NCBI GenBank assembly: GCA_965279005.1
Contig: CBDIHK010000029.1
Location: forward strand, 434,001-498,000
DNA: 64,000 nt
Origin: Planctobacterium sp965279005
Lineage (GTDB): Bacteria; Pseudomonadota; Gammaproteobacteria; Enterobacterales; Alteromonadaceae
Direction of reading: 5' to 3'
Below are positions 51,528-60,125 of the stretch, piece by piece. Each line of letters starts with the position of its first letter. Position 1 is the stretch's first letter. Made by a program: the position numbers and the translations under genes. The notes beneath the pieces were generated by a model. The model made no database searches. It worked only from the letters and a program-made list of their open reading frames with translations, and was not told the DNA's origin.

Positions 51528-54107
51528 CTAAAAAGGATGCATGAATGGAGAAGGAACATCATTATCAACGGTCCTGATAAGTTGATAGCCAATACCAGAA
51601 ATTCCCGTCATAAATCCAGGAACGTATTCACCGAGAGGTGTACCACACAACCACTTTTTTCTAGAACGTTTTCGATTCAAAATCTGTGCAACAATTCCCT
51701 CAGTTTGTTCATGTGTTATAGAATTGCTCGCAAGAAGCACTTCTAAGTTACCTAAAGAGCCATGACACAAACAATCACTTGCTAACATTCCCTTTTCTTT
51801 TATGGCATCTATAGCTACATTTTTTTTACTTTGGCTAAGCTGTGCTGATAGCAATACGCCAGGAGCTCCATGACACCAAAATGTTGTATCAGTATCAGAA
51901 TAATTTCGTACATCGCGCCAATTCTTTCGATTCGGCAAGAAATTACTTTCAGTGATTTGTGACGCTATAGATTGTAGAGTTTTAATGCTGCAAGAGTGAC
52001 CGGCACCCATTGACACGTGCTTTTTAGCAATAGCGCAACTCAGAAATAAACCTGAAACACCGTGTGACATACCGGCATCATTTGGTAACTTCATTGAAGA
52101 TAATTTTTTTACACACTGTTCGATTAATTTCAATGAAGGCCTTGATTGAAATGAGTGATAATATAGGGAAAGTGCTCCTAGAACCCCGGAAACACCATTT
52201 ATTAAGTCCATTTCATCAAGTTCATTTTCTATCAAACACGATACTTTGTCATTGATTTGTAATTCGACTTCTTTGACATCAAAATTACTTTTAATCTTAG
52301 AAATGATATAACTTGCAAAATAGTATCCTGCCAATCCATTGTACAAACTGAGCGTAGGAGCGTAAATAAGATCTCTGACCGCATCACGAAACACGGCCTC
52401 TGCAAATTTATCCAAAGCACTACAAGATTTAAACTTTGCATAAGCAAAGAAAAACAGACTAATGCCTAACTTTCCTGAATAAAGTCCCGCACCACATGGT
52501 CCAACCAAATTTAACTTGTCCTCTCCAAAATTAGTCCACCACACAATTCCTCCATCAGTTCCAAGAGAATGATGCTTTAATAAAATATCTGCTATTTTAT
52601 CTACCTCAATCTCAACCAACTCTCTAATGTTATTGCCACTATCTAATATGGAAAAACAGTCTCCCGAAGTGCGGAATACATTTTTGTTACAATTGTAGTG
52701 TGAACTCATACGACAAAAGGAAGATTCTATATAGCTGACTTGGCACTCGTCTTTATCTACGCAAAACAACCTTTCTTTGAATAACCGGAAACCAGATTGA
52801 TATTGCAATCCATTACAGATAAATGTCTTTTCAAGATTATCATCGGTAAAGAATGAAAATCTGGGAATAACTCCTTTTTGTAACATTTCAATTTCACAAA
52901 TCGATAAAGATAAAGACTCTTGTTTCAAAAATTCCCACCTTCCACCACTTACTTTTGTATTATCAGGATGGTATGAAGCTTGTAAAATAGCCCAGTACTC
53001 TTGGGTGCTCCTAAAGACGAACCTCATACTCAAAGCCTTAATAGAACTCTCTAGCCATGCAAATTTCCCATAACAAAAGTCTCTCAACCTGCTCAGAGCT
53101 ATTTGAAAAGCCTCGACCATTTTATTTGAAAAACATATTAACTCTGAGCCTGTGAAATTATTTAAAAGTTTACCCAAAACGGAAATATCATGTCCATATG
53201 GGTCAACAAAAAACAACATTCCGGACCGAAAAACCCCTAACTCCAATTGGGCCAAACACCTAACTTCGGCTGATTCATTTGAGCCAAAAGCATATCCTTG
53301 AAATAACGTTTCTAGATCAATTGGAACAAACCCTTTTTCATTGAGAATTATATTTTCGTGATGTAAATCACTTGTTCCAAACAAATACCACAAAGCAAGT
53401 GATTCACCGGCTAGTGTAGCGTTAGGAAAATGATTACTATCTGAGTTAGTTGAGTTGCAATTAACATAATTTTGCCAACCATACTCGCCCATGTTTATCG
53501 AATCTGAGTAGGGAAGAGAATGACCAAGAATGGTATTTTCGTTAATTAACTTAGCAAATTTAGAATAAAAGACTTCATTATCTAGTGGGCGAGGTTTGTA
53601 TACTATTTGTCGAGAACCAAATGATAACAGTAGAACGTTCCCGGAACCGTGCTCATCTGATTGTAAAACCTCACATCCATCTAAGTTACTCCTTTCGCTG
53701 AATTTAAAGAACCTATTAATAACTTCACAGTCATTGTGAAACCTTTCAGCAAATATTACCCACGAATCTTTCCAACGATTTACAATGTTTGACATCAAAG
53801 GGACTAGCTCTGGGTATAACGCCTTTATCGTAGTCCATGTTGATTCTACTTTTAAAGCTTTTTGGAAACAAAGAAGTGTCTCTTCATCACTTTTAGATAT
53901 CGAGAAATGGGTGTTATAGTAGTCGAGGAGAGACAGATTGACTGTTTGACTTATTTTGTTTTCCAAGTCAGATATAGCTGCTTTGAAACAGCACTCATAA
54001 TCCTCAAGCTCACGTTTTACAATTTTATATTTTTCTTGACTTACACCATTGACTATTTGTCCATAAGTTAGCTTAAATTCAAAAGGTAGAGGGCCTCTAG
54101 AGGTCAA
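51528..54107 (-). CDS. lanM: Class II lanthipeptide synthetase (LanM)
   Basis: 859 residues if TTG 54105-54107 is used. The kinase-like dehydratase domain (DUF4135) shows VYKPRPL with Lys171, GTSDLHHENIIL with Asp247, His249 and Asn252, and PIDLETLF with Asp264 and Glu266. The C-terminal LanC-like cyclase has zinc ligands Cys745 (WCHGAPG) and Cys781-His782 (CHGSLGN) and ends PGFMTGISGIGYQLIR. Both active sites look complete. It would dehydrate Ser/Thr of the precursor and close thioether rings. The family usually has about 100 more N-terminal residues; here no ATG or GTG precedes residue 105, and the frame begins just after the precursor's stop codon. AT-rich relative to its neighbours, which suggests transfer. 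Confidence 0.9.
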   Translation of the reverse strand: MTSRGPLPFEFKLTYGQIVNGVSQEKYKIVKRELEDYECCFKAAISDLENKISQTVNLSLLDYYNTHFSISKSDEETLLCFQKALKVESTWTTIKALYPELVPLMSNIVNRWKDSWVIFAERFHNDCEVINRFFKFSERSNLDGCEVLQSDEHGSGNVLLLSFGSRQIVYKPRPLDNEVFYSKFAKLINENTILGHSLPYSDSINMGEYGWQNYVNCNSTNSDSNHFPNATLAGESLALWYLFGTSDLHHENIILNEKGFVPIDLETLFQGYAFGSNESAEVRCLAQLELGVFRSGMLFFVDPYGHDISVLGKLLNNFTGSELICFSNKMVEAFQIALSRLRDFCYGKFAWLESSIKALSMRFVFRSTQEYWAILQASYHPDNTKVSGGRWEFLKQESLSLSICEIEMLQKGVIPRFSFFTDDNLEKTFICNGLQYQSGFRLFKERLFCVDKDECQVSYIESSFCRMSSHYNCNKNVFRTSGDCFSILDSGNNIRELVEIEVDKIADILLKHHSLGTDGGIVWWTNFGEDKLNLVGPCGAGLYSGKLGISLFFFAYAKFKSCSALDKFAEAVFRDAVRDLIYAPTLSLYNGLAGYYFASYIISKIKSNFDVKEVELQINDKVSCLIENELDEMDLINGVSGVLGALSLYYHSFQSRPSLKLIEQCVKKLSSMKLPNDAGMSHGVSGLFLSCAIAKKHVSMGAGHSCSIKTLQSIASQITESNFLPNRKNWRDVRNYSDTDTTFWCHGAPGVLLSAQLSQSKKNVAIDAIKEKGMLASDCLCHGSLGNLEVLLASNSITHEQTEGIVAQILNRKRSRKKWLCGTPLGEYVPGFMTGISGIGYQLIRTVDNDVPSPFMHPF

Positions 54108-54110
54108 AAC

Positions 54111-54287
54111 TTACTTGCAACCGGACCAAGTAGTGCCTGTACATTTGACACTTGTAGTCGTGCAGTGAACCTTCGTGAAATTTGACGCTGCAGTCTTTCC
54201 TTTATTCAAACCAAGTGCCAGTATTTGGTTTACTGACGGTATTTTGATCTTAGTTTTTGACAGTGAGCTATTGACCAATTCATTCAT
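54111..54287 (-). CDS. lanA: Lanthipeptide precursor (LanA)
   Basis: 58 residues from ATG 54285-54287, with GGAG seven bases upstream. A Ser/Lys-rich leader (residues 1 to about 36, MNELVNSSLSKTKIKIPSV then NQILALGLNKGKTAASN) precedes a C-terminal core rich in Thr and Cys: Thr38, Cys42, Thr43-45, Ser46, Cys49, Thr50, Thr52, Thr53, Ser55, Cys57, Lys58. Three Cys with Ser/Thr three to five residues before each allow three (methyl)lanthionine rings. No Gly-Gly cleavage site is visible, so the leader-core border is uncertain. The stop TAA (54111-54113) is followed after one codon by the LanM frame. Its own promoter lies at 54318-54346. Confidence 0.88.
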   Translation of the reverse strand: MNELVNSSLSKTKIKIPSVNQILALGLNKGKTAASNFTKVHCTTTSVKCTGTTWSGCK

Positions 54288-54317
54288 TTTTTATCTCCAG
54301 AAACAGAATTACTGATA

Positions 54318-54346
54318 GTTATAGTACCTTTCAAAAATACTATCAA
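54318..54346 (-). promoter_or_regulatory. Promoter of the lanthipeptide operon
   Basis: On the minus strand, TTGATA (54341-54346) and TATAAC (54318-54323) are 17 bases apart, each one mismatch from the sigma70 consensus. The start would fall near 54311, leaving an about 24-base leader. ATAGTA and TACTAT flank the spacer as an inverted repeat and could bind a regulator. Confidence 0.65.
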
Positions 54347-54420
54347 ATAATTTTACTTTCAGAGCATTTCATAACGTGACTTTGTCAGAGAAAAGCCTGA
54401 CTCACAAGCATCGTTTCAAA

Positions 54421-54558
54421 GGGACTTGTCCAAAGTCCCGCGCCAAAATAAATTATCTGGAAGATTATTTATTGCGGAGCAGTTCCTAAACTGCGGAGAT
54501 GTGGCAATTACGCTGTCCCAACAGCGTAAAATGACAAAAATATCCCCAAGGATATTTT
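54421..54558. repeat. Row of four short perfect hairpins
   Basis: GGGACTT-GTCCA-AAGTCCC (54421-54439), GCAGTT-CCTA-AACTGC (54479-54494), TTACGCTGT-CCCA-ACAGCGTAA (54508-54529) and AAAATATCC-CCAA-GGATATTTT (54537-54558). Stems are 6-9 bases with no mismatch; loops are 4-5 bases and C/A-rich. The row lies between the lanthipeptide promoter and the IS30 element. Role unknown. Confidence 0.7.
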
Positions 54559-54630
54559 GGCATGATTGGCACATGCGAGCCGTCACGCAGTCGACCACCC
54601 GTGTTTGCGGATGAGTCAAAGCTTGGGCCC

Positions 54631-55714
54631 GAATTCAGATAATAAGTGCACCACTCTTGATTAAACGGTGAGGAGAGATCAACTGCCTGTTGGTGGTACC
54701 CTGTAATCGCCAAAAAACAAGAGTAGTTACCATGAGTTACAAGCAGTTGATCGAGGGACAACGATACCAGATCGAAGCCTACCTACGCGAGGGTTTCAGT
54801 TATCGGGAGATTGGGAAACGTCTGAGAGTGAGTCACAGCACTATTAGCCGGGAAGTAAATCGCAATCGAATTCGGGATAGTCATTACTTACCGGAAGTCG
54901 CTCAGGCGAAGTCAGTAAAACGACGTTGTCAGGCCGCAAAGTTTAGAATATCTGAACTGACGATCACCTTTGTAGAGTTCGGTCTGAACCAGAAGTGGAG
55001 TCCTGAGCAAATTGCTGGCGTAGGTAAAATTATCGGATATAACGTCAGTCACGAGTGGATTTATGGTTATGTCCAGCGTGATAAATTACGCGGCGGAAAG
55101 TTGTATAAACAACTTCGCCAGTGTCACCGAAGATACCGTAAAGGTAACCACGCGAAGCGAGTGATTATACCGAACCGGGTTGGCATAGAGCAGCGTCCGG
55201 TCATAGTGAATAAGAAAAAGCGATTCGGCGATTGGGAAGTTGATACGGTTCTGGGTAAGCAGGGAACAGGCGCGATTGTCAGCCTCGTAGAGATGAAAAG
55301 TAAGCTGTATCTGATACGTAAAGTGCCAGCGAAAAGTGCTGCCGATGTAGCCCGGGCCATGATTGGCATGCTTTGGCAATATCGGGGTCACGTCCGTACT
55401 ATCACAGCAGACAACGGCAGCGAATTCTGTGACCACGAGCTAGTTGCAGACAAGTTGAAAACCGATATCTATTTCGCCAACCCGTACTCTTCATGGGAAC
55501 GCGGACTGAATGAAAACTTTAACGGTTTGTTGCGCCAATACATACCCAAGGGCACAGATTTACGAACGGTGACAGACAAGCAAATTAGTGAGGTTGAACG
55601 GGCATTAAACGCCAGACCGAGAAAATGTCTCGGCTTCAGGCAGCCTGTCGCGGTATTCAATGAGTTACGCAAGGCAGCCTAATTTAGCGAGTGGTGCACT
55701 TCGGAGTTGAATTC
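54631..55714 (+). mobile_element. IS30-type insertion sequence
   Basis: The ends share AAGTGCACCACTC as an inverted repeat (54644-54656 and complement at 55689-55701), with a further match GAATTC at the outer edges (54631-54636 and 55709-55714). The about 1.08-kb size fits the IS30 family. The exact target duplication (2-3 bases) cannot be resolved by eye because both edges are GAATTC. Confidence 0.8.
54732..55682 (+). CDS. IS30 family transposase
   Basis: About 316 residues from ATG 54732 (MSYKQLIEGQRYQIEAYLRE). The N-terminal HTH_38 (FSYREIGKRLRVSHSTISRE) and the rve-type DDE core are complete: FGDWEVDTVLGK (Asp), ITADNGSEFCDHE (Asp) and NENFNGLLRQYIPKGTD with the catalytic Glu. It ends in the usual ERALNARPRKCLGFRQP. 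The length is typical for active IS30 transposases. It reads away from the lanthipeptide genes, so it is unlikely to drive them. Confidence 0.92.
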   Translation: MSYKQLIEGQRYQIEAYLREGFSYREIGKRLRVSHSTISREVNRNRIRDSHYLPEVAQAKSVKRRCQAAKFRISELTITFVEFGLNQKWSPEQIAGVGKIIGYNVSHEWIYGYVQRDKLRGGKLYKQLRQCHRRYRKGNHAKRVIIPNRVGIEQRPVIVNKKKRFGDWEVDTVLGKQGTGAIVSLVEMKSKLYLIRKVPAKSAADVARAMIGMLWQYRGHVRTITADNGSEFCDHELVADKLKTDIYFANPYSSWERGLNENFNGLLRQYIPKGTDLRTVTDKQISEVERALNARPRKCLGFRQPVAVFNELRKAA

Positions 55715-55745
55715 GCGGGGTCCCAAAACGCAAAAAATCATTTAG

Positions 55746-57632
55746 CTTTCATTCGTCACGTATTTAGCAGTGACTGTTCAAGCATGATCGATGGCAGACT
55801 GCCTCCCGCAAACTCAACAGATCATTAAGTCTATTTACTGGATGGCGAGCACAACAATGCGAGCCGCATTAAAAACGCAGCTATGCCGAATAGGTGTCTC
55901 AGTTCAGGGCGTATTGAGCCAGCACCTCCTTTCCCATGAGTTTAAACAGCATCATGGAAGCCCCTGAGACGTTGCACGTATCAATCACATTTCCATCCTG
56001 TTCCAGAAAGCATATCCGGTCATAGCTGATACGCCTTAGTATCCAGCGCAGGGTGGGATTCTGGATGGGCTTGCGTTTCTGGTTGGGATAAAACTGGTCA
56101 GTTTTAACCAGTAGCTCCCGAATTTGCTTTTGGCTGATACTGTAGATGAGTAACCCTAATGTCAGCACCATCATCAGCGCTTCAATACGGCTGTTTTTCT
56201 TCAGAAAAATATGGTTCAGGCGGTACTCGCCATCTTTCAGGAACCGGAAACCCCGCTCAACACTGTCCTGCTCTTTATATTGGGTCAGCATCTGCCTGGG
56301 CGACAGGGTTGTGTCATTGGTGGCCAGGATGAATCGGCCACAGGCATTGTGAGCCGGGCGAAGTTTGTCTTCATCACGCTGTATTGTTATCGACAGCTGA
56401 TATCCCGGTTTCTGGCTCTTCTCGTCGTGCCAGTCGGTGCTGACTGTGGCGCTGTGCCATTTCAGGGTTTTGATAAATTTTTCAGCGCCCGCCACCGCAT
56501 CTTGGACACAGGCAAAACGTTCACGGGACAGTTCGGTGATGCATTTATTCAGCTTTTCTTCTTCACGAACAATGCGCTTCTCCAGCGTTTTCTCTTCCCG
56601 TTTTCGCCCTTCCTGTGACAACACAAGCAACCATCGTTCGCCTTTTGGTGCATCCACCATCATGCCACGGTTTTTGTCGTCCAGCACAGGCACACCATCG
56701 TGGTCCAGTGTTTGCTGTTGATAGTGCTTCGCCAGTTTCAGCGTGCCCGGTACGCGTGTTAACCAGCGTATCGTGCTGGCCTGCAGGTGTTTCTGACTGT
56801 ACAGCGCACCATCCGCTACCCACAAAAAGTCCTCTGTTTGTTTCAACCCCGATGTCACCCGTGAAATCGTGTCGTGAAACCCGGTTTTATCTGAATGATT
56901 GCCGTCATCCATCTGGTACCACAACGGCACCCCTGCTGAGCCTGCGGTCACCAGGGTCAGCACCACCTGTTTCAGGTCAGGCCGCTTGTCACGGGAATAG
57001 CCATATTCCGGCACAGCAAAGCCATCGTCTGCCCCTTCGTACTGGCCGAATAATTTCACACTGGTGCTGTCCAGGTGCAACGTCTTACCCAACAAACCTT
57101 CACGGCTTAACAGCTCAAACGCCAGTTCGCTGAACAGCTTGCTGGTGCCAAATTCCGCAATCTTATCCAGTCCACGCCCTAAGGCATTATCATCAAAATC
57201 TTCGGCGCAAAGCCCTTTCGCGCCAAACAACCTTTCCACATTCAGGTGTTCAAATTGTTGATGTGCCTGATAAAGTGTCCGCTCAGGAAAGCCTAGTCCA
57301 CTGAGAAGAATCGCTTTCACCCGATGACCAATGGTGAGGTTGGTACGATCATCGTCAGCCACCAGGGACAGTCGGTCGATATGCTCAACGATTTTATACT
57401 TATCAATCAGGCCAGCCAGAAAGCTGGTCTGGTCGACAACGCGTGGGGTAACCTTGGCTGACATGAAACGATTAAAAGTTATTTGTTAACTGGTATGCCT
57501 ATGTTACTGCATGGGGAAGAGGCTGTTTTGATCTATTTCTGAAAATGTTGTGATCCCAGGCTAATTCAAATTGTGATCTATTTCTTACACGCCTGAAAAT
57601 GGGTTAGCTGAAATCGACGTGACGAATGTAAG
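55746..57632 (-). mobile_element. IS1634-type insertion sequence, complete
   Basis: 1887 bases with inverted ends CTTTCATTCGTCACGT (left) and, on the other strand, CTTACATTCGTCACGT (right). A perfect 6-bp target duplication ATTTAG flanks it (55740-55745 and 57633-57638). Size, ends and transposase agree with the IS1634/IS1380-like group. It lies only about 30 bases from the IS30 element. Confidence 0.88.
55899..57464 (-). CDS. IS1634 family transposase
   Basis: 521 residues from ATG 57462-57464. The N-terminal about 110 residues (FLAGLIDKYKIVEHIDRLSL, then LLSGLGFPERTLYQAHQQFE) are the DUF4277 domain that defines this family. The DDE core has KTLHLDSTSVKLFG (Asp), LWVADGALYSQ (Asp) and the C-terminal QDSVERGFRFLKD region with the catalytic Glu, followed by the hydrophobic EALMMVLTLGLLIYS. 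The length is normal for an active transposase. Confidence 0.92.
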   Translation of the reverse strand: MSAKVTPRVVDQTSFLAGLIDKYKIVEHIDRLSLVADDDRTNLTIGHRVKAILLSGLGFPERTLYQAHQQFEHLNVERLFGAKGLCAEDFDDNALGRGLDKIAEFGTSKLFSELAFELLSREGLLGKTLHLDSTSVKLFGQYEGADDGFAVPEYGYSRDKRPDLKQVVLTLVTAGSAGVPLWYQMDDGNHSDKTGFHDTISRVTSGLKQTEDFLWVADGALYSQKHLQASTIRWLTRVPGTLKLAKHYQQQTLDHDGVPVLDDKNRGMMVDAPKGERWLLVLSQEGRKREEKTLEKRIVREEEKLNKCITELSRERFACVQDAVAGAEKFIKTLKWHSATVSTDWHDEKSQKPGYQLSITIQRDEDKLRPAHNACGRFILATNDTTLSPRQMLTQYKEQDSVERGFRFLKDGEYRLNHIFLKKNSRIEALMMVLTLGLLIYSISQKQIRELLVKTDQFYPNQKRKPIQNPTLRWILRRISYDRICFLEQDGNVIDTCNVSGASMMLFKLMGKEVLAQYALN

Positions 57633-57803
57633 ATTTAGTATGACAACTTCGTTGGCAAACTAAATGAAGCGTTTTAGGGGCTTTGACGATCGCCCAAGAA
57701 GTAAACCATGATAATGGTTGTTCTGATTGGATGCGACAGCCTGCCAAAGGGGGGTGGTCGAGTGCAACTCGACGGCTCGCGGGTGGTAAGCGATCATTTT
57801 AGA

Positions 57804-58422
57804 CCGTATTCGCGCAATCTGATGCCACAAAACCAATTGATGGGTTTAAATACATAAAAACTCTAGCCAATGGTTACATCTCCGATGACTGGAAAACGTC
57901 GAGCAAACTTAATAGCGGGCTAGACTGGAGTTCACACTTATATAAATGGGGCTATGGGGGAGGGGGAGGTGGAGCTGGTAGAAGCAATAGTGGAGATAGA
58001 ACTCCAAATGGTTTTCTGGACAGTCCAGAAAGTACTCTGTTTCAATCTGTGCGGTTTCAAAACAGCTCGATCGCCACTGATTACCAGCGTAATAAGGTTC
58101 TAGGAAACGTTTGGTACAGCGACGATAATGATCGTTATGTTCAATCCTCGTTTGTTATAAACCACAATCCTAATTATCCAACATTGATTTATGAGAACCA
58201 AGGTAATATTTTTTATGATAAGGTGAAAGTGAGCCACCCACACAAAATAAAAAGGACTGCTGGGATACCGGCGACACAGCCTATACCCAAGGCCATACCC
58301 GCATGCTATTAGGAGCCTGGGATGAAAGTACCGGTAAGGTCAAAGCATTTGTGAGACTAGAGAGTTCCAGATCTGAAGCCTACCCCTATATAGGCATAGG
58401 CTACCAAGACAAAGTCTTGTAG
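57804..58422 (+). pseudogene. Frameshifted fragment of a secreted/surface protein
   Basis: One frame is open from about 57804 to 58312 (TVFAQSDATKPIDGFKYIKT, a Gly-rich run YGGGGGGAGR, then VWYSDDNDRYVQSSFVINHN). A second frame takes over at an A-rich run near 58245-58255 and continues as KDCWDTGDTAYTQGHTRMLL, then WDESTGKVKAFVRLE and IGIGYQDKVL to a TAG at 58420-58422. The two parts read sensibly together, so a one-base slip is likely. No start codon with a ribosome site exists, so the 5-prime part is also missing. The protein family is not recognised; aromatic, Asn- and Gly-rich content suggests a secreted or cell-surface protein. Confidence 0.6.
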
Positions 58423-58519
58423 AGCATCACGCAACAAAAATTAGTAGGAGATATAATGGGCAGTAGCCAATAGTTTGCTGCCCATTTAAATCTTGTTAAC
58501 AACAGCTAGCTTAACCCTA

Positions 58520-59980
58520 TTACCTATTCATACTTAAATCCGGCAACGCCAGCTCAATGTTTGCTGTGCTAACCGGTTGTCCGGCCATAAAGGCTTGCAT
58601 CCTTTCTAGCACTTCTGGGGATGTGGTATAGAGGTTGTGGCCTGCGTAAACCACCTTAACTTGGGTCACGTTGGATAGGCCTGACACTGCTTGTATTTGT
58701 TCAGCGGGATAAGTACGGCCATCCAAGGTACCAGTTAACAAGAGCGTTGGAATATCGCTTTGCACATCCGCCCTAAAGCCATCGCCGAGATCCAACTTAG
58801 CATCCAATTTGTCTAGCATTGGCATTGGAAAGTTCAACATGTCGCTTAACAATGAGTTTTGCGCTTGCTGCTGCACTAGTTTAAGGCGCTCTTCGGTGAT
58901 GCCAGATGCCACATCCATTGCCAATGACATTAACCTAAAATTTAAAGGCTCGTTATTGAACATGCCACGCTGCAGGATATGCATTAGCAGATCGGTATTG
59001 CCATTATCCAGCCCCAAGTAGACGTGGATTAGCATCGCCAGGTACTGGCCGGGATCCGCAATCATCCTGCTGGCCAATGCCTGCATCAAGTGGGTTTGAA
59101 ACAAGATGTCGGTGCTGCTGCCATCTTTGTTGGGGATAGACAACAGAATCGGATCTGTATCCAACTTGGCATGAACACGTCGCATTAAGGCAGGTAAATC
59201 AGACACCATCTGTTTTAACGACTGCTGGTCAATAACCTTTTGCACTTCGGCAAAGTACCGATCCGTCATTGCAGGCAGTTTTACCGTTTGGTTTAAGCCC
59301 TCTGCGCTGGCGATGATCACTTTATCAATGTTGTTGGGGAATTGTTTCATGGCAGCTAACGCCAAGTGGCTACCATAGGAGATCCCCCACAGGCTGACTT
59401 TATCTGCCTTAAGGTGTTGGCGCAGGGCATCTATATCCCAGGCATTCTGCTCTGTGGTATAGCCGTAAACGTCAATGCCCTGTTGCTGCCATTTCGACAG
59501 ACACTCCTTAGCTGCTTTGCGGTAACTAGTCCGTACTTGTGATTTTTGCAGCTTTTGGTTCAGTGGAATGGTGACACTTGAGGTGCACGGTTCTGCTTGT
59601 TCAGAAGCACCAGTTCCCCGCTGATCCAGGGCAATCACATCTCCAAATTCGCGCATCGCCATAAACAGCGGGAAGCGGCGCCATTTTGCCGTGCCTATGC
59701 CCGAACCACCCGGCCCGCCTGATAAGTAAACTATTGGCGCACCTTTGTTTTTACCGGTCGCGGGAAACCGCACATAGTTGATACGGATATCACGGCTATC
59801 TTTGGCATTGCGGTTTTCCGGCACATACAAAAAGCCCTCATAAGCGTCCGTGGTGTCACCACTGTTGGCTTTAAATTCAATTGGCTTTTCGTTGGCAAAA
59901 ACCATGGGCTTTGCCATGGCGGTATGGGTTAACCCTGTTGCTAACATAAAAGCCGCTACAATTGCTGTTTTAATTCGCAT
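58520..59980 (-). CDS. Secreted alpha/beta hydrolase, TAP/prolyl-peptidase type
   Basis: 486 residues with a signal peptide (IKTAIVAAFMLATGLTHTAMA). The oxyanion loop YLSGGPGGSGIG and the D-Q-R-G-T-G-A-S motif (VIALDQRGTGASE) are diagnostic of the proline iminopeptidase/tripeptidyl-aminopeptidase branch. The nucleophile is in LWGISYGSHLA, the acid in LLTGTLDGRTYP, and the catalytic His in VVYAGHNLYTT. A TAP-like C-terminal segment is present. It probably trims N-terminal residues from peptides in the periplasm. Divergent from the membrane LytTR regulator at 60126, a probable regulatory pair. Confidence 0.88.
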   Translation of the reverse strand: MRIKTAIVAAFMLATGLTHTAMAKPMVFANEKPIEFKANSGDTTDAYEGFLYVPENRNAKDSRDIRINYVRFPATGKNKGAPIVYLSGGPGGSGIGTAKWRRFPLFMAMREFGDVIALDQRGTGASEQAEPCTSSVTIPLNQKLQKSQVRTSYRKAAKECLSKWQQQGIDVYGYTTEQNAWDIDALRQHLKADKVSLWGISYGSHLALAAMKQFPNNIDKVIIASAEGLNQTVKLPAMTDRYFAEVQKVIDQQSLKQMVSDLPALMRRVHAKLDTDPILLSIPNKDGSSTDILFQTHLMQALASRMIADPGQYLAMLIHVYLGLDNGNTDLLMHILQRGMFNNEPLNFRLMSLAMDVASGITEERLKLVQQQAQNSLLSDMLNFPMPMLDKLDAKLDLGDGFRADVQSDIPTLLLTGTLDGRTYPAEQIQAVSGLSNVTQVKVVYAGHNLYTTSPEVLERMQAFMAGQPVSTANIELALPDLSMNR

Positions 59981-60125
59981 AATATTGCTCCTAGATCATT
60001 TGCCAACCATTCGGCCTCAGATGGAATAGCATTGCCAGGAGCATTCTTTGAAAGGCCTGGAAACCCTGTTTTATAGGGTTAACGGTAGTAAAATGCCGGT
60101 AAGCGGTAACAAGGAACACAGCTGG

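Noticed and set aside
54416..54619. Two overlapping 62-67 codon frames over the hairpin row
   Set aside because: Both strands are open only because of the palindromes; neither has a ribosome site or a recognisable protein.
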